Shown here in pieces: positions 18,864 through 27,926 of a stretch of 39,782 nucleotides of DNA. Within the stretch, counting starts at the first letter, position 1, and each line of letters begins with the position of its first letter. Origin of the DNA: Kiritimatiellia bacterium (GTDB lineage Bacteria; Verrucomicrobiota; Kiritimatiellia; B70-G9). The notes under the pieces were generated by a model that had not been told where the DNA came from, ran no database searches, and worked only from the letters and a program-made list of their open reading frames with translations. Location of the stretch: the NCBI GenBank assembly GCA_029934055.1, contig JAOZMZ010000010.1, positions 1 to 39,782 of the forward strand, written 5' to 3'. Both the position numbers and the translations under genes were made by a program.

Positions 18864-21800
18864 CTACTGGGTTACGAGACGGACACGGTAGCAGCGCAGG
18901 CCGTTCGTGGGAGGGCCGCCGGTATCGGAGTAGTCGTCGAGGTATGTCTCGGAAGAATTGACGCCGTCGGCGACGTCGTCTTCGGTGATCTCAACCGCCG
19001 TTTGGAACGGCTGTCCGGAAAGGTCGTCGCAGAATTCCACGGCGTAGTTTTTCCCCCCGACGGTGGACCATGTAATTCGGGGATACTCCACGGCGGCGTT
19101 GAGGTTGGTGACCACGAAGGTTGAAAAGCCGCTGAGCGGATGAGTGCCGAGCAGGTATTCTTCCCGGTTGTTGAATCCGTCGCCGTCGTTATCCATATTC
19201 CAGACGGCGTTGGTGGGTCCGCCGAAGTAGCGTGTCTCCCAGTCGTCCGGCAGTCCGTCGCCGTCGCTGTCGGCATCGGGGAACCCGACTTCGAGGCCGG
19301 TGAGGGTTACGAACGTGAAGGCGAAGTTCCCGTAGGCATCGCGGTCGGCGTCGTTGGTGGCGGCCCGGCCGAGGTAATTCCCGGAGAGGTAGCGGTCGTT
19401 GCCGCTGACGCTGTCGTTGGCGAAGATGCCGGCCACGCGGCAGGATGTGATCGAGCCTATGCCGGTTGCATTGAGACTGCTCCAGGGGATCGAGGCTTCC
19501 CAGCGTTCCGTGAGCCGATCGCCGTCGTCGTCGGTGCTGGTGGTGGCGTTTGTTCCGGAACCGTCGAACTGTGAGAGATGCGCGCCGTCAACGGGGACAA
19601 AGGAGGTGGCCGAGAGATAGAAAACACCCTGACCGAAGTCATATCCATTGCCGAGGTCGAAATGGGGGAAGGTGCCGTCGCCGTATTCGTCACCGAGTAC
19701 GATGGCGATATCCATCGGCGGATCGAAAGCGAGGTTATGGAGATAGTCGAGTCCGTTGGGTGGCCCGGACTTATCCCACAGGTTTCCGGCGTTATCGCTG
19801 AGGGTATTGAAGTCCAGGAAGATGATCATGGCGTTGTTGTCGCCGCCGGAAAGGCTGCAATCGGTGGCACCGACATAGAGGTTACTGGAGTCGTAGTTGA
19901 AGTAGAGGTGGCCGAAGCTGCCGAAGCCGCCCTGGTCGGTGGTTACCGCGTCGCCGCCGGAGAGGACGAAGTCGAAGCTGTCGCCGGCGTGGTTCTGGCC
20001 GTTGGTCGGATCGGAACTGATCTGCGGGGAGCCTTCGGCGAAGCGGATGGTCTGGTTTGTACCGCCGCTGCAGTTTTCGACGCTGACGGCCCAGTCGTTG
20101 CCGCCGTTGTTGTCCCAGGTTCCGTTGCCGTCGTTGAAGGCGCAATTGATTTGACGGGTGGCGTCGGGGATGGAGTAAGTATAGCTCCAGGAACCGCCGG
20201 TTGTAGAAGTCATGGCGGGGTCGGGAGAGATGATATCCTGCCAACCATTGCGGCCGACGTGGATGTAGACGCCGGTGGCCGATGCCAGCGGCCCGTCGCC
20301 GGGATGGTAAGTGATGGTGACGTCGTCACAACCATTGGGTTGGGCCGGGCTGAAGTCCACGCTGGAGGACGCGTTCGAGGAGCAGGGCCGAATCGTGACC
20401 GACCAGTTGTCGCCGGAGTTGTCGTCCACGAGCGAGCCGTCGTTGTTGCGGAAATTGACCACGGCATTGGTGGCGCCGGAAGGCACGCTGTTGGTGAATG
20501 TCCAGACGGCCCCGCCGGCGGACGCCATCTGGTAGTTGTTCGAGGTGGACCAGTTGTCGAAGGTGATTGTCAGGAAGACCGGGCTGGTGTTGCTCAGGAT
20601 GCGGTCGGTTGCATCGTAGCGTGTAACGAGGTCGTCGCAGTCTTCGGGTTCTGCGGGGCTGAACACCACGGGGGTGCCGCCGCCCTGGGAGCCGACGTAA
20701 ACATGCTGGATATCGGTTTTCTTCAGGTTGCCGTAGGCATCGCGGGCTTCGATGTAATAATCCAGCAGCTGGTTGTTGTAGCCGGTGAGGTGGTACCAGT
20801 ATTCGTCGGCGATTGCGGTCGGCATGATGAAGAAGTCTATTTCGGAGTTGTTGAATATGTTGCTGACGAACGTGTCGCCGCTGCGCCGGTTCATCTGGTA
20901 AGAGGTCCATGATCCCACGGAGGGGCCGCCGGCATAGGTTTCGTTGTCGTTATTGTCGAGCGGGTTGACTCCGTCATTATCCACGCGGACCTTGAGGACG
21001 ACCGAGGTTATACCGGAGACATCGTAGGCGAGGGTCCAGATGTAGAAATCGGAAGGGGCCACCCAGGAGCGGTATCCGTATTGGGCACCGTAGTTGGTGG
21101 ATCCCGGGTTGTAGGGATAGCGCTGGGGCACGAAGACCGTCGGGCCGGTCTGGTCGTGGTCGGCGGGATAGGCGGCGAGCACATTCGTGGCGTAGGAGAC
21201 GGCCTGGTTGCAGGCCAGAGTCGGCTTGACTTCCATATCCAGGGAAGTTCCGTAGTACATGTATCCGCTGGTGAGGGCCGGCAGGAAGAAGTGCCAGGCG
21301 AGCTCGACGTCGTTGGCGCCGTTGTCGGTGCCGTCGGGCTGAACGGGTTCCTGGATTTTCCAATCGGCGACGCTGCCGCCGTTGAGTTTGTAGACCTGTT
21401 CGGCGGTGCTGACATAGTTCTGGGCGGCGACGATGACGGCCCAGTTACGGAAGTCCTCGGCCCAGCCATGCTCGATATCCGCATAGGTCGAAGGGTCGTT
21501 GTAGTCGTACTGGGGCGAATTGCGGTCACGTTGGGGATACCAGAGCCAGTTCAGGAATTGCGGATGTCCCCAGTCGTCGGCGGCGTTGACCCAGGCGCCG
21601 TCCTCGACGTGGACGACATCATTTTGCGGGGGTGGATTTTCGTCGAGAAATGTCTGGATCGTCGTGGGGCGGTAGCCCTTCGAGGCGGCGCTGCTGACGA
21701 AGTTGGGAACGGCTTCCATGTAATAGCTGTATCCGCCTCCCCAGGCGTTGTCGCCGTCGTGGCAGAAAAGCGTGATGCAGGGATGGTCGTAGGATGCATA

Positions 21801-22811
21801 GGGGGCGATATTCGAGTCGATCGTTTCGGTCCCTTGCTGGCTGTAGCCGTCGCGGTAGCTGAGGATATCGCCCATGGGGACGATGATGATCTTGTATTCC
21901 TGGCCGGATTCCGGGTCAACGTACTTGGCGCGGTGGGCCTGGTAACAGAAGGGCACCGCCAGCGTGGCGCCGCGTCCGTCTATTTCGCCGGACCACCAGT
22001 GGTCGCCTGTGCCGTTGACTTGGTCGGCGCGGTTGGGCGGGTCGTAAAGGCCCTTGCCGTGAAGGGGCACATAATTCGAGAGGGTCCGTGCCAAGTGATG
22101 GTTGGCGACGATGACCCATTCGTAGCCCGCCTGAACCAGTTGCTTGATTATTCGTTCCGTGAAGGCTTCCTCCGGGCAGCGGAAGCCCTTGGGATGGTCC
22201 GACTTGTCAGGGTTGCCGTTCCAGGCTTTCCACCATATTTCCTTATTGATGGAGATTTCCTTAACGAGGGCGTCCTTGTCTATCAGCGGCACGAGGGCAT
22301 GATGGTAAGGGAAGCCGACCGGCTCGATCTTGCGTTTTCCGCGGGTCGTGGTCCAGCCCATGGCTTCGCGGATGGCGCTGTTCCAATCCGGGGAATAGCC
22401 GAGCGAATTGTGATTGCCGAGGCTCTGGATGTTTTCGATCAGCACGCCGGAATACGAGATTTGTGCGCCGGCATCCGGCTGGTTCATGGCGGCGACGGCG
22501 TCGCGGGTACGGTACTGGTAGACGGCGACGCGGTCGTCTTTGCCGAAGATATCAGCGAGATTATTGGCGGGGTGTCCGGGATAGGTGGGGCTGCCGCCGA
22601 GTTGTTCGTAGGCGAACATGTAACGGTTGGCGCCGTTGAGTTTTTCGGGCCAGTAGTTCGGTTGTTGAAGGTGCCAGAGATAGGTGGTGTAGACCTTGTA
22701 GTTACCGGCGAGCGAGGCACTCGGGGCGATGGTCAGCAGAAAGACGAGTGTGGCGGGGGCGAGTATAGTGGAGGGGCATCCCTGCGATATCCTTCTGAGG
22801 GGGCCGCGCAT
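18864..22811 (-). CDS. Secreted GH57-like glycoside hydrolase with two CBM25-like modules, a CBM9-like module and a Ca-binding repeat
   Basis: Signal peptide from M at 22811 (MRGPLRRISQ...TLVFLLTIAPSASLAG); YTTYLWHLQQPNYWPE; two VxFSPAxPxxCDDxxxxY modules; DADSDGDGLPDDWE...DNDGDGFNNREEYLLGT. Confidence 0.85.
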   Translation of the reverse strand: MRGPLRRISQGCPSTILAPATLVFLLTIAPSASLAGNYKVYTTYLWHLQQPNYWPEKLNGANRYMFAYEQLGGSPTYPGHPANNLADIFGKDDRVAVYQYRTRDAVAAMNQPDAGAQISYSGVLIENIQSLGNHNSLGYSPDWNSAIREAMGWTTTRGKRKIEPVGFPYHHALVPLIDKDALVKEISINKEIWWKAWNGNPDKSDHPKGFRCPEEAFTERIIKQLVQAGYEWVIVANHHLARTLSNYVPLHGKGLYDPPNRADQVNGTGDHWWSGEIDGRGATLAVPFCYQAHRAKYVDPESGQEYKIIIVPMGDILSYRDGYSQQGTETIDSNIAPYASYDHPCITLFCHDGDNAWGGGYSYYMEAVPNFVSSAASKGYRPTTIQTFLDENPPPQNDVVHVEDGAWVNAADDWGHPQFLNWLWYPQRDRNSPQYDYNDPSTYADIEHGWAEDFRNWAVIVAAQNYVSTAEQVYKLNGGSVADWKIQEPVQPDGTDNGANDVELAWHFFLPALTSGYMYYGTSLDMEVKPTLACNQAVSYATNVLAAYPADHDQTGPTVFVPQRYPYNPGSTNYGAQYGYRSWVAPSDFYIWTLAYDVSGITSVVLKVRVDNDGVNPLDNNDNETYAGGPSVGSWTSYQMNRRSGDTFVSNIFNNSEIDFFIMPTAIADEYWYHLTGYNNQLLDYYIEARDAYGNLKKTDIQHVYVGSQGGGTPVVFSPAEPEDCDDLVTRYDATDRILSNTSPVFLTITFDNWSTSNNYQMASAGGAVWTFTNSVPSGATNAVVNFRNNDGSLVDDNSGDNWSVTIRPCSSNASSSVDFSPAQPNGCDDVTITYHPGDGPLASATGVYIHVGRNGWQDIISPDPAMTSTTGGSWSYTYSIPDATRQINCAFNDGNGTWDNNGGNDWAVSVENCSGGTNQTIRFAEGSPQISSDPTNGQNHAGDSFDFVLSGGDAVTTDQGGFGSFGHLYFNYDSSNLYVGATDCSLSGGDNNAMIIFLDFNTLSDNAGNLWDKSGPPNGLDYLHNLAFDPPMDIAIVLGDEYGDGTFPHFDLGNGYDFGQGVFYLSATSFVPVDGAHLSQFDGSGTNATTSTDDDGDRLTERWEASIPWSSLNATGIGSITSCRVAGIFANDSVSGNDRYLSGNYLGRAATNDADRDAYGNFAFTFVTLTGLEVGFPDADSDGDGLPDDWETRYFGGPTNAVWNMDNDGDGFNNREEYLLGTHPLSGFSTFVVTNLNAAVEYPRITWSTVGGKNYAVEFCDDLSGQPFQTAVEITEDDVADGVNSSETYLDDYSDTGGPPTNGLRCYRVRLVTQ

Positions 22812-22961
22812 GTGTTTACTCCTTTGGTAAAACGCTACACTAGCCTGGTATCGAAGTAAAGAAGGAAGCAGTGAGATTTGGCCTGAACCAGGGTGGGCCG
22901 CAGTTGTGATAGTACGAAATTTTATCGGGTGGACTCGCTCCCAAAAAATACCCGCCATCCC

Positions 22962-22990
22962 TTGACAAGATTTGATATTCGGCATATCTG
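22962..22990 (+). promoter_or_regulatory. Candidate promoter TTGACA-N17-TATCTG upstream of the PUR-domain gene
   Basis: ttgaca 22962-22967, 17-bp spacer, tatctg 22985-22990. Confidence 0.4.
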
Positions 22991-23076
22991 TGCATACGAT
23001 TGATTAAACTGGTTCGCCTGAAAGCCGCTGGTCGGTAGGAGATCTGGTGGGATTGTTCGTTTTGACGGAAGGAGGA

Positions 23077-23322
23077 ATGACAGTGGAACAGCAACTCTTG
23101 AGCGAACGGATACAGATTGAGCGGAAGCAGTTTTTTTTCGATTTCAAGGAAAACCCGCGTGGCAGATTTTTGAAGATAACCGAAGATGTCGGCGGGCGGC
23201 GGGATACAATCATTGTTCCCTCGAGCGGACTTGATTTGTTTTGCGAGACGATCGAAAAGGCCATCAAGTGGGGGAAGGACCGTTCCGGGGCTGAGGACGG
23301 GGGGACTGAGACTGCGTCCTAG
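23077..23322 (+). CDS. PUR-alpha-like DNA/RNA-binding domain protein (DUF3276-like)
   Basis: MTVEQQLLSERIQIERKQFFFDFKENPRGRFLKITEDVGGRRDTIIVPSSGLDLFCETIEKAIK; RGRFLKITE...R.TIIVP is the PUR repeat signature. Confidence 0.8.
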   Translation: MTVEQQLLSERIQIERKQFFFDFKENPRGRFLKITEDVGGRRDTIIVPSSGLDLFCETIEKAIKWGKDRSGAEDGGTETAS

Positions 23323-23436
23323 CCGAGAGCGTTTGCACCATGGGGAGGGAAGGAGCCGGCACGGTGAGGCATGCGGTCGGCTGGACATTTCCGCGGATTG
23401 CCTGCATGATGTGACCGTGGTCATGACAGGCGGGCT

Positions 23437-24822
23437 ATGTCCATGAAGTTCAGGCGTGAGAGGGATTCGCTGGGGGAAAAGGATGTTCCGGCGGACGTAC
23501 TGTACGGGATCCACACAGTGCGCTCTCTGGAAAACTTTCGTGCCGCGGGACAACCGCTTCCACGGGAGTTGATCCTGGCGATGGTGCGCATAAAGTGGGC
23601 CTGTGCACTGGCGAATGAGGAACTGGGACGTCTTGATCCGCGGAAGGCGCAGGCGATCGTCGCGAGTTGTCAGCGGATACTTGACGGCGGTTATGACGAC
23701 CAGTTCCCGGTAGATATTTTTCAGGCGGGTTCGGGGACGTCGTCGCACATGAACGTCAACGAGGTGATCGCCAACCTGGCCTGCGAGGTGCTCGGGGGGG
23801 CGCGGGGCGATCGCGGTCTGGTGCATCCGAACGACGATGTCAATCGGGGGCAATCCACGAACAACGTATTTCCCACGGCGATCCGTGTAGCGGTGTTGCT
23901 GGAATCGCGTGGTCTGCTGGAGGCGCTGGAATCCCTGGAGTTGTCGTTGCGGAAGCAGGCGGAGGCGTTCGCTGATGTTCTCAAGGCGGGGCGGACGCAC
24001 TTGCAGGATGCGGTCCCGATGACCCTGGGCATGGAATTCGGGGCTTGGGCGGAGGCCCTACGCAAGGCCGGTGCACGGGTGAAGGCGGCCCGCGAGAAGT
24101 TGCTGGTGGTGGGGCTGGGTGGAAATGCGGTGGGGACAGGATTGAACACGCATCCTCTTTTCCGTGAGAAGGCGGTCGCTCGCTTGGCGGAACTGGTCGG
24201 CGAGCCGTTACGGATACCGGATGACGGTGTTGAGGCGACGCAGTTCCTCACGGACGTGGCGGAGTATTCGTCCGCTTTGAAGCTGCTTGCGGTGGACATG
24301 ATAAAGGTGGCCGATGATCTACGTTTGTTGTCTTCCGGCCCGCACACCGGGCTGGGTGAGCTGACCCTGCCGGCGGTGGAACCGGGTTCGTCCATGATGC
24401 CCGGCAAGGTTAACCCGAGCATTTGCGAGGCCGTTGACATGGCTTGTCTGCAGGTATTCGGGTATGACACTGCAGTAGCGGCGGCGTGCAGCCGCGGCCA
24501 GCTTGACCTGAACACACATATGCCATTGATCGGAAGCGACGTGGTGCAGGCCACGAAGATTTTACGGGAGATCTGTCGCATGCTGGATCGGGCGTGTGTG
24601 ACGGGTATTACGGTACACAAGGAGCGCTGTTCGGCTTACTGCAGTGAGAGTGCGGGGGTCGCGACGGTGTTGGTTCCGCGCCTGGGATATGATCGGACCG
24701 CCGCGCTGGTACGGCGGGCGGTGGAGGCCGGGCGCCCGGTACGGGATGTGGTGATGGAGGAAGGTATATTGACTCCCGCCGAGTGGGATGAACTCTTGCG
24801 GCGTTCACTTGGGCCCGGCTGA
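23437..24822 (+). CDS. Class II fumarase/aspartase superfamily lyase
   Basis: ERDSLGEKDVPADVLYGIHTVRSLENF, GSGTSSHMNVNEVIANLA, GRTHLQDAVPMTLG, superfamily signature GSSMMPGKVNPS. Confidence 0.92.
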   Translation: MSMKFRRERDSLGEKDVPADVLYGIHTVRSLENFRAAGQPLPRELILAMVRIKWACALANEELGRLDPRKAQAIVASCQRILDGGYDDQFPVDIFQAGSGTSSHMNVNEVIANLACEVLGGARGDRGLVHPNDDVNRGQSTNNVFPTAIRVAVLLESRGLLEALESLELSLRKQAEAFADVLKAGRTHLQDAVPMTLGMEFGAWAEALRKAGARVKAAREKLLVVGLGGNAVGTGLNTHPLFREKAVARLAELVGEPLRIPDDGVEATQFLTDVAEYSSALKLLAVDMIKVADDLRLLSSGPHTGLGELTLPAVEPGSSMMPGKVNPSICEAVDMACLQVFGYDTAVAAACSRGQLDLNTHMPLIGSDVVQATKILREICRMLDRACVTGITVHKERCSAYCSESAGVATVLVPRLGYDRTAALVRRAVEAGRPVRDVVMEEGILTPAEWDELLRRSLGPG

Positions 24823-24842
24823 GGCCGCGGGGGATTCCCCCC

Positions 24843-25385
24843 TCAGAAGAAGAAGCGCATTCCGAGCCGGAGTTGGGCGTTTGTGTCCTGCAGTTCGTTT
24901 TCGTCTTCCAGGAAGATGTCGTCCGTAGCCCATTCAAGGACGAGGGCGCCGCTTACGGCGACGTTTTCGGTGACGAAATACTTGGCTCCGGCCTCGGCGG
25001 TGAAGACGAGGGCGTTGCCGTTGTCGGTGGTCGTATTCCCGAGTGGGGTGGTGCGGTCGAGTTCATAGTGGGCGTAGGAGACGGCGCCCCCGAGGTAGGG
25101 GACCATTTCCATGCCGAGATCGAAATCGTATTCGCCGCGGGCTCCGAAACGCCAGATGGTGCGGTTGTCATCGTCGATGACCCCCAACAGTCCGCCGGCC
25201 TCGATATAGTCGTACAGGAAGACGCCGTAGAAGAGGGAGGCGTCGATAAGCGTGCCGGCGGCGGTGTCGAAATCCACCAGGCCGCTGACGTTGAGTTCCT
25301 GGGTGCCGGCGGACAGCAACTGGGCTTGGGCTGCGCCGGCCGTGAGAGCGAGAACGGCAAAGATTACGACGACGATTCGTTTCAT
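24843..25385 (-). CDS. Predicted secreted/outer-membrane beta-barrel protein, function unknown
   Basis: Signal peptide MKRIVVVIFAVLALTAGAAQAQ; alternating beta pattern; terminal aromatic run LRLGMRFFF typical of OMP C-termini. Confidence 0.7.
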   Translation of the reverse strand: MKRIVVVIFAVLALTAGAAQAQLLSAGTQELNVSGLVDFDTAAGTLIDASLFYGVFLYDYIEAGGLLGVIDDDNRTIWRFGARGEYDFDLGMEMVPYLGGAVSYAHYELDRTTPLGNTTTDNGNALVFTAEAGAKYFVTENVAVSGALVLEWATDDIFLEDENELQDTNAQLRLGMRFFF

Positions 25386-25490
25386 CCTGCACCTCCGGCT
25401 GTGTTTCCCGTACCGGGGGACGGACGCCGTGTCCGACCCCGCTTGAGAATGCGTGATGGGGCTTGGGGAGTCAAGCCGACTGTGGCGGGC

Positions 25491-26462
25491 CTAGAGGAAA
25501 GGGGTAAGGGCGGTTTTCCCGTGAATAAGGTCTTCCCGCAGCAGGGCGGAGAGCCTCTCGTAGACCGGTCCGGGCTGTCCCGTTCCGACGGGCCGATCAT
25601 TGAGCCGGGTGACGGCGACGACGTCTATGGTTGTCCCGACCAGTATGATTTCGCGTGCGGAGTAGACTGTGTCGCGCGGGAGCGCACGGCGCTGGATGGG
25701 CACCGGAGGGGTGGTTTCCTGCAGCAGGGCGACGAGGCGCTCGGCGGTGGTTCCCGGAAGCAACTGCCGGCTGCTGGGGAGGCAGAGAGAGCCGTCGGAG
25801 GTGACCACCATGGCGGATTCCGTGGCGCCTTCGGAGAGACGGCCCTTGTTGTCGAGGGCCAGGGCGAAGTCTGCGCCGGCGTCGGCGGCTTCCTTTTTCA
25901 TAAGGACGTTGGGCAGGTAGTTGCAGGTTTTGGCTTGGGCCAGCAGGGAGGATTTTGCCGGTATGGAGCTGATGATCGCACTTGCGCCGGCGGGATGAGT
26001 TTCCATGAAGGGTGGGGGCAGGGGGGCGGCGATGACGTAGAGCTGTGCGTGGGTGCACTCATAGGGGTTGACACCCAGTCCGCCCGGGCCGCGCGAGAGG
26101 AGCAGGCGGATGGCGCAGTCCGGCCGGGCGGCCGCCCGCGCGGTTTCCAGCACGGCGGCGCGCAGGTGCCCGCGGCTGAAGGGGGATGACAGCCCGATGC
26201 GTTCGGTGGAATTCAGGAGGCGGGTGAGGTGGGCGTCGAGGTTATAGACTGAACCGCGGATGCATTTCATCGTTTCGAAAACACCGTCACCGCGATGAAC
26301 CAGGTGATCGTCCACGGGCACGAACATCAGGGCCGGATCGGTCAGGATGCCGCCGACATAACTTGAATACATGGCGAGGAGTTCGGCGGGGTTGTTGCGG
26401 CGGGCGTCGTGGAAGGTTTCCAAGAGTCGGCTGGGACCGATGACTGGGAATTGATGGTGCAT
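25491..26462 (-). CDS. Class IV PLP-dependent aminotransferase (BCAT/D-amino acid transaminase/ADC lyase family)
   Basis: VPVDDHLVHRGDGVFETMKCIRGSVYNLDAHLTRLLNS, KTCNYLPNVLMKKEAADAGADFALALDNKGRLSEGATESAMVV. Confidence 0.92.
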   Translation of the reverse strand: MHHQFPVIGPSRLLETFHDARRNNPAELLAMYSSYVGGILTDPALMFVPVDDHLVHRGDGVFETMKCIRGSVYNLDAHLTRLLNSTERIGLSSPFSRGHLRAAVLETARAAARPDCAIRLLLSRGPGGLGVNPYECTHAQLYVIAAPLPPPFMETHPAGASAIISSIPAKSSLLAQAKTCNYLPNVLMKKEAADAGADFALALDNKGRLSEGATESAMVVTSDGSLCLPSSRQLLPGTTAERLVALLQETTPPVPIQRRALPRDTVYSAREIILVGTTIDVVAVTRLNDRPVGTGQPGPVYERLSALLREDLIHGKTALTPFL

Positions 26463-26513
26463 GCCCGCCGTTTCTTATCTTGAGGGTTTCCGCCGGCGGA
26501 AGGCCGCGGGGGA

Positions 26514-27077
26514 TTACACGGTCATGATTTCTTCTTCCTTGGCCTTGATCATTTCCTCGATGTGGCTGATGTGGTCGTCGGTCAGTTTCTGTATTTTTTC
26601 CAGGGCTTGGTCGCGTTCGTCTTCGGTGATGGTGGAGTTTTTCTGGAGAGCCTTGACGTGTTCGTTGGCATCGCGGCGCACGTTGCGCACGGCCACTTTC
26701 TGTTCTTCGGCATTGCGCTTGATGACCTTGACGAGTTCCCTGCGGCGTTCCTCGGTCAATTCGGGGATGGGGATACGAATGACGTGGCCGTCATTCATGG
26801 GGGTTACGCCGATATTGGCCGCGAGGATGGCTTTCTCTATGGCGGACATGGAGGAGGGGTCGTAAGGATTGATCACCAGCAGGCGCGGTTCGGGCGTGGA
26901 GATGTTCGCCAGTTCCCGCAGGCGCACGGAGGAGCCGTAATAATCCACGCTGACATTTTCCACGAGGGCCGGGGAGGCCTTGCCGGTCCGCAGGCGGGCG
27001 AATTCCTGGGTAAGGAATTCCACCGCCTTGTCCATTTTTTCTTGGGCTTCCTTGAGTAGATCATCGAGTGGGTTCAT
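26514..27077 (-). CDS. frr: Ribosome recycling factor
   Basis: AQEKMDKAVEFLTQEFARLRTGKASPALVENVSVDYYGSSVRLRELANISTPEPRLLVINPYDPSSMSAIEKAI. Confidence 0.98.
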   Translation of the reverse strand: MNPLDDLLKEAQEKMDKAVEFLTQEFARLRTGKASPALVENVSVDYYGSSVRLRELANISTPEPRLLVINPYDPSSMSAIEKAILAANIGVTPMNDGHVIRIPIPELTEERRRELVKVIKRNAEEQKVAVRNVRRDANEHVKALQKNSTITEDERDQALEKIQKLTDDHISHIEEMIKAKEEEIMTV

Positions 27078-27098
27078 GGTATTGCCCTTTCTGCTGGT

Positions 27099-27851
27099 TC
27101 AAGCTTCGACCACGGTTCCTACGGGTTCCCCTCGCAGGACGCGCAGGATTTCATTCTTGCGGAAAAAGTTGAAGACGATGATCGGGATGTTGTTTTCCAT
27201 GCAGAGGGAGAAGGCCGCCGTATCCATGATGCGCAGTCGGCGGGCAATGGCCTCGCTGAAGGATATGCGCTCATAGCGGGTGGCCCCGGGGACCTTTTGG
27301 GGGTCATCGGAATAGACCCCATCCACCTTGGTGCCTTTCAGGAGAACGTCGGCCCGGATTTCGCTGGCGCGCAAAGCGGCGGCGCTGTCGGTCGTGAAGT
27401 AGGGGTTTCCGGTGCCGGCGGCGAAGATGACCACGCGGCCCTTTTCGAGATGACGCATGGCGCGCCGCCGGATGAGCGGTTCGGCGACCTTGGGCATTTC
27501 AATGGCGGTCATCAGGCGGGTAGGGACTCCCTTGTTTTCGAGTGCGGTTTGGAGGGCGAGACTGTTGATCACCGTGGCGAGCATGCCCATGTAGTCGCCG
27601 GTCGTGCGGTCAATGCCCGACTGGACGCCGGGAAGTCCGCGGAAGATGTTGCCGCCGCCCACGACCAGCGCGAGTTCGACTCCCAGGGAGCGGACCGCGG
27701 CCAGCTCCTCGGCGATGGAGACAAGCCTTTCGGGGTCGAGGTTGCGCGATCCGTCGCGGCTGTTGAAGGCCTCACCGCTGAGTTTGAGGACGACTCTCCG
27801 GTAGCGGGTCGGCGCGGCTTCTTCTTTTGCGCTCATCGTCGGGGCTCCCAT
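27099..27851 (-). CDS. pyrH: UMP kinase
   Basis: YRRVVLKLSGEAF, VVGGGNIFRGLPGVQSGIDRTTGDYMGMLATVINSLAL, VDGVYSDDPQKVPGA. Confidence 0.98.
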   Translation of the reverse strand: MGAPTMSAKEEAAPTRYRRVVLKLSGEAFNSRDGSRNLDPERLVSIAEELAAVRSLGVELALVVGGGNIFRGLPGVQSGIDRTTGDYMGMLATVINSLALQTALENKGVPTRLMTAIEMPKVAEPLIRRRAMRHLEKGRVVIFAAGTGNPYFTTDSAAALRASEIRADVLLKGTKVDGVYSDDPQKVPGATRYERISFSEAIARRLRIMDTAAFSLCMENNIPIIVFNFFRKNEILRVLRGEPVGTVVEA

Positions 27852-27926
27852 CGCAGCATGCCCGTACCACCACGGGCACCGGGCTGCATGTTAGGACAAT
27901 CATTATGGGGTGTAAAGGTCCGCGGG

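Noticed and set aside
19578-22859. Long plus-strand ORFs (444 and 592 aa) opposite the GH57-like gene
   Set aside because: V/G/A-rich antisense translations of the GH57/CBM gene; no recognisable motifs.
24824-24841. GGGGG-att-CCCCC hairpin between the convergent lyase and beta-barrel genes
   Set aside because: Only a 5-bp stem without a T-tract; too weak to call as a terminator.
24873-26189. 438-aa plus-strand ORF
   Set aside because: Spans the antisense of two unrelated genes (beta-barrel and class IV aminotransferase); G/V/D-rich composition artefact.
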